Shown piece by piece: positions 58,379 through 64,000 of a stretch of DNA of 64,000 bases. This DNA is from Mucidula mucida. Lineage: Eukaryota > Basidiomycota > Agaricomycetes > Agaricales > Physalacriaceae. A program made the position numbers and the translations under genes. Below the pieces are notes generated by a model. It saw only the letters and a list, made by a program, of their open reading frames with translations, was not told the origin of the DNA and made no database searches. Numbering within the stretch: the stretch's first letter is position 1; each line of letters begins with the position of its first letter. The DNA is taken from positions 96,299 through 160,298 of the forward strand of contig JADNYV010000073.1 of assembly GCA_015501055.1 (NCBI GenBank), read 5' to 3'.

Positions 58379-58750
58379 ATACGCGTTTCCACTAGGGATG
58401 CTCCACGCCCTTGACCCAGTGTGGTATGCTACTAGTCCGTGAAACCATTAAATATGAGTGGTAACTGCATGTAAGTAATAATACTGAAACGACCATGTGT
58501 GCTACGAGTGTCGGCGGTGTGTATACAATAGGAAGTCCATGAGGTATCGGCATGTATGATGTCATCCATGTGTTGGGTGTGTGTCCGACATGAGTACGGC
58601 TTTGGTAATGAAAAGGAGTATGATCGGTGACGAAACAGATGATGAAACGGTCCGTTGGTTGATAAGACAGGGCCCCCGATAAGATATGATAAGATGTGAA
58701 AGTGTGAAAATATGGCGATTCATAACAGTAATTTCCACTGTAATGGTACC

Positions 58751-58930
58751 TGTTAGCGACTGACTAAGCCACGAGACTCAACCAGGTACCACAGCAAGAA
58801 CTGAAAGAGAAAACGTTCGCGTTCGTAAGACTAGGCTAGGCCAGGTGTATAAACGAGATCGGAACTAAAGTACAATGATACTACACTACTGCTTATATAC
58901 TATTAAGTCTGTGTTTGAAGCTCCTTGTAA
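58751..58930 (-). repeat. 3' LTR region of the chromovirus
   Basis: The plus strand begins TGTTAGCGAC, matching the TGTTAGC found at 63994 just inside the other end of the element. Read on the minus strand, a unit TGTAGTATCA...GCTAACA (about 135 nt) would have TG...CA termini. A TATATAAG just precedes it. The exact LTR length cannot be fixed because the 5' LTR is outside the window. Confidence 0.55.
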
Positions 58931-61900
58931 AATCTTGGATAGCTTCGTCGGCATTTTTGAGATTGCATGCCGGTTCCCATGTCTATTTGTGTGTGCCGTA
59001 ACCCTTCCAGTGAACCTTGTATTGAAAACCCCCGCGGTACTTCCGGGAATTCACCACTTTCTCGACCTCCCATTCCGGTTCGGCTCCTTCCAGCACAGGT
59101 GGTGGACGCGTGTCTCGGGGTTGCGTCGGAAATTGCGGCTCGTGGTAAGGCGTCAGCAGGGCCTCATTGAACACGGGATGAATGCTTTTCCACGTGTGAG
59201 GAATCTGGAGCTTGTAAGAGCTCGTCCCGACTTTCTTGATCACTTTGAACGGCCCGAATCGTTTGTCATCGAGCTTCTTCATTGGTCGATCCGTGCTGAG
59301 ATTCGTCCCTTCCAGCCATACTTTGTCGCCTTCCTTGTACTCTACTGCCTCTGTTCGCTTCCTGTCATAAAACCGTTTCATGTCCTCTTTTGCCATCTTC
59401 AATGCTGACCCCACTTCATCCCATGTCTTCCTCATGCCATCGGCAAACTCCTGCGCAGTCTCATTTCTCGATGCCATTTTCGGAGCGGTGCCTTTGTAGG
59501 GATGTCTGCCCATGTCTGCGAAGAACGGAGTGACTTTGGTCGCCGAGTGAACTCGATCGTTGTAAACGAATTCAGCAGAGGGTAGCCATTCATGCCAGTC
59601 GTTCTGATGATAGTTGACGAATAACCGTAAGAAATGTTCTATCTCTTGGTTCAACCGTTCCGTCTGCCCATTTGCCTGTGGATGATACGCCGTTGTAAAG
59701 TTTCCCTGTATGCCCAACAACCGATACAATTCCTTCATGAAACGCGAGTGATATTGTGGACCGCGATCATGTATCATCTGTCGTGGCATCCCATGTATGG
59801 GGAAAATGCGATCACGGTAAATGCGGGCCATGCCTTCTGACGTCAGAGTGGTGTGTGTCGGTATGATACGTAATCGCTTGGTGAAATGGTCCACAAACGT
59901 GCTGATCGCGTTGTATCCTCCTGATTCCGGCAGCTCTCCAATCATGTCCGTCCCTACTATCTCCCATGGCTCGCTTGGCACATCAATAGGATGAAGAGGT
60001 GCAGCCGGCTTCGTGCGATGTGACTTGGTGACCTGGCATTTTTGACACCCTTCTACGTATTCCCGGACGTCTCGGCTGATTCCTGGCCACCAATAGGTGC
60101 GTGTGATCAGCTCAAGGGTCTTGTATCGTCCAGGATGCCCTGCAAGCTGTGCATCATGGTGCATTCCAATAACTCTTCCCCGCAATTCCTTGTCCTTTGG
60201 TATGTAAATACGATCCTTCCATATAATAAGTCCATTTTCCTTCTCTTCCCATCCTTTTTCTTTGTTTTCTAATGCTTTTTGTACGTATCTGTCTTTGTTT
60301 CCTTTTCTTTGTTTGATTTTGTTAAGTAATTCGTCCTCCGGTGTATCTACTGTATGTAAAGAAAATTGAATTTGTGAAATAAAAAACTCCGGTTTGAGCA
60401 AAACAACGTTTTCGTTATCTTTTTCCCCCTTCTCAAGGCCTGTCATCCTTGACAAGGCATCAGCTTTCCCCATTGTCTTGCCCGGCTTGTGAATCATTTG
60501 TATATCATACTCCGCCAACTCCGTAACCCATCTGCCTGCCTCCGGTTCAACTTCTGCGGTTCCTGAAGTACTGAAGGTTTTGATGATCGGTAAAAACCTC
60601 CACTGTCTCTTAGCCCTAGGAGATATGCCGCCAGTCGTCGATCGAGTCCATATAGCCATCATCTCTTGTCGTAGATCTCATAATTCGTCCACTTCGTTCA
60701 CGCGCGAGATCGAAAGCTACTGGTCTCCATTTCCGTCAACAAATGGGAAAGAACCCCCCTTCGCATAGTTGAGGAGTCGCCTCAACTCGAAACTTGCCGT
60801 CGTCGGTGGTACAATCAGACGGTTCTTCCGTCATTCTCCGTTTCAACTCCTCAAACGCCTCGTGCTGCTCCATGCCCCAAACCCACTCGCCCTTCCCGGT
60901 TAGCATGTCAACGGCTTCGCTACTCCCGCAAATCCCCGAATGAAACGTCGGTAGAAGTTGCAGAAGCCCAGGAATGACTGCACTTCCTTCTTCTTCGTCG
61001 GCTCCTTCCATTCCTTCACTACGGCCACTTTTGCCGGATCCATCTTCACTTCTCCTCCTCCAACATGACTCCTAAGTAATCTACAGTCTGTGCCTCAAAA
61101 CTACATTTCTCGGGTTTTAAATACAGCTTATTTACTCGTAATATCTCCAATACCTTTCGTACAATCTGTCTATGCTCCTCGAGAGTGTTCGTAAAGATAA
61201 GTATATCATCCAGGTAAACTATAACATGTCCGCCGTCAATCAACTCCTTCAAGATGTGATTCATGAACGATTGAAACGTTGCCGGCGAGTTTGTGAGTCC
61301 GAAAACATTACTAATGGCTCAACAGCCCTCGGTTTGTTCTAAACGCCGCTTTCCACTCATCACCGTCTTTGATCCGGATGTTATTGTAACCCCATCGACA
61401 TCCATCTTTGTGAAACCTTTGCTCCCTTCAACTTGTCGATAAGCTCCTGATCAACGGCAAGGGGTATGGTTTTGATTGTCATGTCGTTCAACTTCCGATA
61501 ATCCTGCACTGGCCGAAGGCTTCCTCCTTCTTCTTGACAAAGAAGAATGGTGACGCCATGGGTGAGATTGATGGCCGTATGCGTCCCGTGCGTATGTTTT
61601 CCTCCAAGAACTCGTCTAATGCCTTCTGCTCGGATGGACTAAGAGGATAGACCTTGCAGTCAACCGGTTTGGAACCAGGCGTGAGTTCTATCGCGTGATC
61701 CCAGGGTCTTCGCTCCGGTAACTTATCAAAGTCCGCCTTGCTGAATACATCGGAAAATTCCTCGATGTAAGGTGCAGCAGCAGATGAAGGCTGTTGTGAT
61801 CTCAGCTTTTCACCGCTTTTGCAATAGTTGTCCCAGTCCATCCAGAACAACGCTCTCCCTCTTCCAACTTCTCTTCTACATCTTCTCCTTCGTCTTCTGG

Positions 61901-62711
61901 CGAGTCGTACTCAGGTAGATAGCCGCAGCGGTCTGGGCATCGATCAAAAGACAATGTGGATTCCGTCCAGTTGATGTGGGGTTGTGATATCGTACCAATC
62001 TAGCCCAAAAGATGCTTGTTTTACCAAGATTGGTGACGGCCAACTCAATCTTTTTGCGTGATCACCGATCTTCATCCGGACCTCCACAAAGCCTTCGATT
62101 GCTCCTCCCTCGTTTAGGGTTCCATCCGCATTGTAGACAGGGAGCTTGACCGGTAACTCCTTGATCGGGAGTCCGTTCTTCTCGACGAATTCTTTATTGA
62201 CACAAGAACCCGTTGCTCCACTGTCAAGAAGGGCACTCGTTTCCCATTCAGAGCCTGTGTGTACGCTCTCTATGGTTACTCGGAGTTTCATGTCCTGCCC
62301 CTTTGTTCCCCGGATGTACTTCCTCGACTTTTTCAACTCCGTCACAACTTCCACCGCGGCTTCCTTTGTCAACGCTCTGATCGCCATCACCTTCTCCTCC
62401 GTCGCTTCTCTCTCTCTCCGCTCCGGCATCCATGCTCTCAGAATTCCCACTGCTCTCGACATGTCATCCTCTCTTAGCCGTTGTGCGATCCACTCGGGCG
62501 TATTTGGCTCAAATCTTTCTTTCGCAGGTTTTGTTGGTGAAGTCGTCGATGATATTTTAGATGTTTCAGTACCCGTACTGTAAATAAATTCTGCATCTGA
62601 CGACCCTTCCCTTGATGACTGCTCCGGCAGGACTGCGTCTACTGCGGGAGCTTCGCAAAACCCAACTCTTCGGCCAACTTCTTCTTTTCCTCGTCGTTCA
62701 TTTCGGTCCAT
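58893..62711 (-). pseudogene. pol: pol of the Ty3/gypsy element (protease, RT, RNase H, integrase, chromodomain)
   Basis: The protease part is open to 61944 (SALLDSGATGSCVNKEFVE). In the RT part, PMASPFFFVKKKEE is followed by a one-base slip before LRPVQDYRKLND near 61515. Further single-base losses occur between 61490 and 61265. The catalytic VIVYLDDILIFTNT survives near 61220. RNase H is broken around 61040-60660. The integrase is open from 60662, with the HHCC zinc region (HHDAQLAGH...CQKC), GTDMIGEL, DRGPQY and TERLNQEIEHF (DDE residues). The chromodomain (WEVEKVVNSRKYRGGFQYKV) meets TAG at 58983-58985, and the expected continuation TWEPACNLKNADEAIQDF follows in the same frame. The element is not autonomous as it stands. 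Confidence 0.8.
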
Positions 62712-63568
62712 AAACCCCGAATCGTCTGGGGTCGACCCTTCTTCGGACAGAACCTGCTAACATGGCCATGTTCGCCACAGCTGAAGCAGAGTCCCCTTCG
62801 ACGTGCATTGTCGATGTCCATCGGCCTGCCGGCTCCTCCATAGGTAACACCGGTGGCATCTCGTCGTGTGATCGGCGTCGGGGGTGGGTTCGTAGGATTG
62901 GCTCTCGATGTAGCCGCCTGCGGAGCTTGGGGCCGGACCTGCATGCCGGACCTCTTGCTCGCCGCCCGCCTTCTCCATAGCTGATCGATCTGAATGATCT
63001 GTGCCTTCCAATCCTTGTACTTCTTTGGCAACCCATCTCGGCTGCCATAGATCTGGTCGATGATCTTCTCGTTGACATTGGTCTCGAGAAGTCGCACGAC
63101 AAATGCATCATCCTTCGAGTATTCCGCCTGAGTAAGCAGGACCTCGAACTTCTGAAAGAAATCTTGAGCGGTGTCTTGCCCCTGGCGCAACCGTTCGATC
63201 TGATCTTGCGCATCTCGCGCGAGGTTGGAGTCCACAAATCGCTCCTTCAAGTTCTCTTTGAACTCAGTCCAAGAGACTGTCCATTCCTCTTCTTCCTCAT
63301 CGAAGTTCTGGTCCGAGTAGTTCTGGACCCATGCATCAACATGATCTCCTCGGATGTAGGAGAGAACAACATCGATCCTTTCGGAGTCCGATGTGAGGTT
63401 GTTCTTCTTGTCACGGATGTATGTAAACATCGATCGCCACCAGCTCTTGTACTTGGACTTGTCCCCGTCATAGTCATAAGGCTTGTTGACCAGGGATCGG
63501 CCTTTGGTTTCGTCATTGGCGTGATGAGCGGGTGTGTGATGAGCGGCTTCTGGTGCCTCGTTGGACAT
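62639..63568 (-). CDS. gag: gag of the Ty3/gypsy element
   Basis: An uninterrupted frame from the ATG at 63568 gives 309 aa. The capsid-like helical region includes SWWRSMFTYIRDKKNN and ERLRQGQDTAQDFFQKFE. A CCHC zinc knuckle (CFSCGEHGHVSRFC) lies about 40 residues before the end. The frame overlaps pol by 73 nt in the -1 register. Gag forms the particle and binds the RNA. Confidence 0.85.
   Translation of the reverse strand: MSNEAPEAAHHTPAHHANDETKGRSLVNKPYDYDGDKSKYKSWWRSMFTYIRDKKNNLTSDSERIDVVLSYIRGDHVDAWVQNYSDQNFDEEEEEWTVSWTEFKENLKERFVDSNLARDAQDQIERLRQGQDTAQDFFQKFEVLLTQAEYSKDDAFVVRLLETNVNEKIIDQIYGSRDGLPKKYKDWKAQIIQIDQLWRRRAASKRSGMQVRPQAPQAATSRANPTNPPPTPITRRDATGVTYGGAGRPMDIDNARRRGLCFSCGEHGHVSRFCPKKGRPQTIRGLWTEMNDEEKKKLAEELGFAKLPQ
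62657..62663 (-). promoter_or_regulatory. Candidate -1 ribosomal frameshift site between gag and pol
   Basis: The heptamer GGGTTTT sits in the phase G GGT TTT within the gag frame (LGF), a few codons before the gag stop. A -1 slip there reads GFCEAPAVDAV directly into pol, whose frame is open across the overlap. This matches the XXXYYYZ slippery rule. No downstream pseudoknot was evaluated. Confidence 0.5.
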
Positions 63569-63993
63569 GATGGATCGGGGTGATGGAATTGGAGAGTGAA
63601 AGGGTGAAAGTGGGGATATGGGTGATGCGGATTTGGATGAAACGGGTGAGGGAATAGAGGTTTGGATGAATAGGGAGGGATCGCCTAGATCTGAAATAGA
63701 ATCCAGGACTTGGTAGGGTGGGGAATGATGATGTGTATCGTAAGGTAAGTAAAGTAGGTAGGTATCGTAACTGTCTACGCTATTTTACCGACTACTGACT
63801 ACGTATCTACGGAGCCCAAGAGCTCGTCACAAGTTCGCAATTGCCCAGCCGACGTCCCTCTGGTGTGAGGTAAGCCGAAGTTTTCCTGGGAACGGGGGTT
63901 GACCCGTAAACAGCGCCCACTGAAGTGCAACTGCCAAAAGTTCGTTCTCGTGAGAGCGGCTACTTTCCAGCACCCGAGGCAGTTATCTCTAAC
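63569..63993 (-). other. Leader of the retroelement between 5' LTR and gag
   Basis: About 425 nt. The bases next to the LTR (minus strand GTTAGAGATAACTGCC) do not show an obvious TGG-type tRNA primer site, so the priming mode is unclear. Confidence 0.4.
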
Positions 63994-64000
63994 TGTTAGC
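63994..64000 (-). repeat. Inner edge of the 5' LTR, cut by the window
   Basis: TGTTAGC at the last seven bases equals the first seven bases of the repeats at 58199 and 58751, the position expected for the other LTR. Confidence 0.5.

Larger units (their letters stand above)
58751..64000 (-). mobile_element. Ty3/gypsy retrotransposon of the chromovirus type, degenerate
   Basis: On the minus strand, in order: leader (63993-63569), gag, protease, reverse transcriptase, RNase H, integrase, chromodomain, 3' LTR. Gag is open. Pol is interrupted at several points in the RT/RNase H part and by a stop in the chromodomain. The 5' LTR begins at 63994 and runs off the right edge. Confidence 0.85.

Noticed and set aside
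58391..58400. Second TAGGGATG near the retroelement as the other end of a MITE starting at 57654
   Set aside because: It is in the same orientation, not inverted, and the sequence beyond it is unrelated; taken as coincidence.

Overview
The window is nuclear DNA of a filamentous basidiomycete, most likely an agaricomycete. The evidence is dense short introns (about 45-65 nt, mostly GT-AG) in almost every gene, two class I hydrophobins, a chitin deacetylase with a serine-rich GPI-type tail, a sedolisin, a DUF3433 membrane protein, a Zn2Cys6 regulator and a chromodomain-carrying Ty3/gypsy retroelement. All exon models were assembled by hand from splice signals, reading frame and remembered family patterns. 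No alignment or search was run.

Layout. 1-10.3 kb: a small cysteine-rich secreted protein gene (cut by the left edge), an RTA1-like membrane protein, a possible 61-aa gene, a chitin deacetylase, a C2H2 zinc-finger regulator resembling the INO80 subunit Iec1, a decayed relic of the secreted-protein gene and an intact paralogue. 10.4-19.3 kb: two copies of an atypical kinase gene in inverted orientation, flanking a divergent class II aldolase / MFS transporter pair. The left copy is broken and the right copy is open. 19.9-23.5 kb: an F-box-like gene and a dihydroxyacetone kinase gene whose first splice donor looks mutated. 25-27.2 kb: a sedolisin peptidase.

27.7-30.8 kb: a 3.05 kb near-perfect palindrome. 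It has CACTG termini, a TAA duplication on both sides, AT-rich arms and a stop-free minisatellite facing itself across the centre. It is the most unusual object in the window. 30.8-38.9 kb: an orphan small gene, the DUF3433 gene, a heavily decayed agaricomycete-type gene and a second relic of its 3' end. 40-46.1 kb: two class I hydrophobins bracketing a beta-tubulin gene. 48-56.4 kb: Zn2Cys6 regulator, O-methyltransferase (frameshifted near its end), dienelactone hydrolase-like protein and cytochrome P450 (nonsense mutation), possibly a decaying catabolic or secondary-metabolite group. 57-64 kb: F-box-like debris, a CGTACGG-rich segment and a degenerate chromovirus on the minus strand that runs off the right edge.

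Overall this is accessory-rich fungal sequence with much gene decay. The aldolase, ACS-type transporter and dihydroxyacetone kinase could serve one pathway (uptake of a small organic acid or sugar, aldol cleavage, triose phosphorylation), but that link rests on proximity only.
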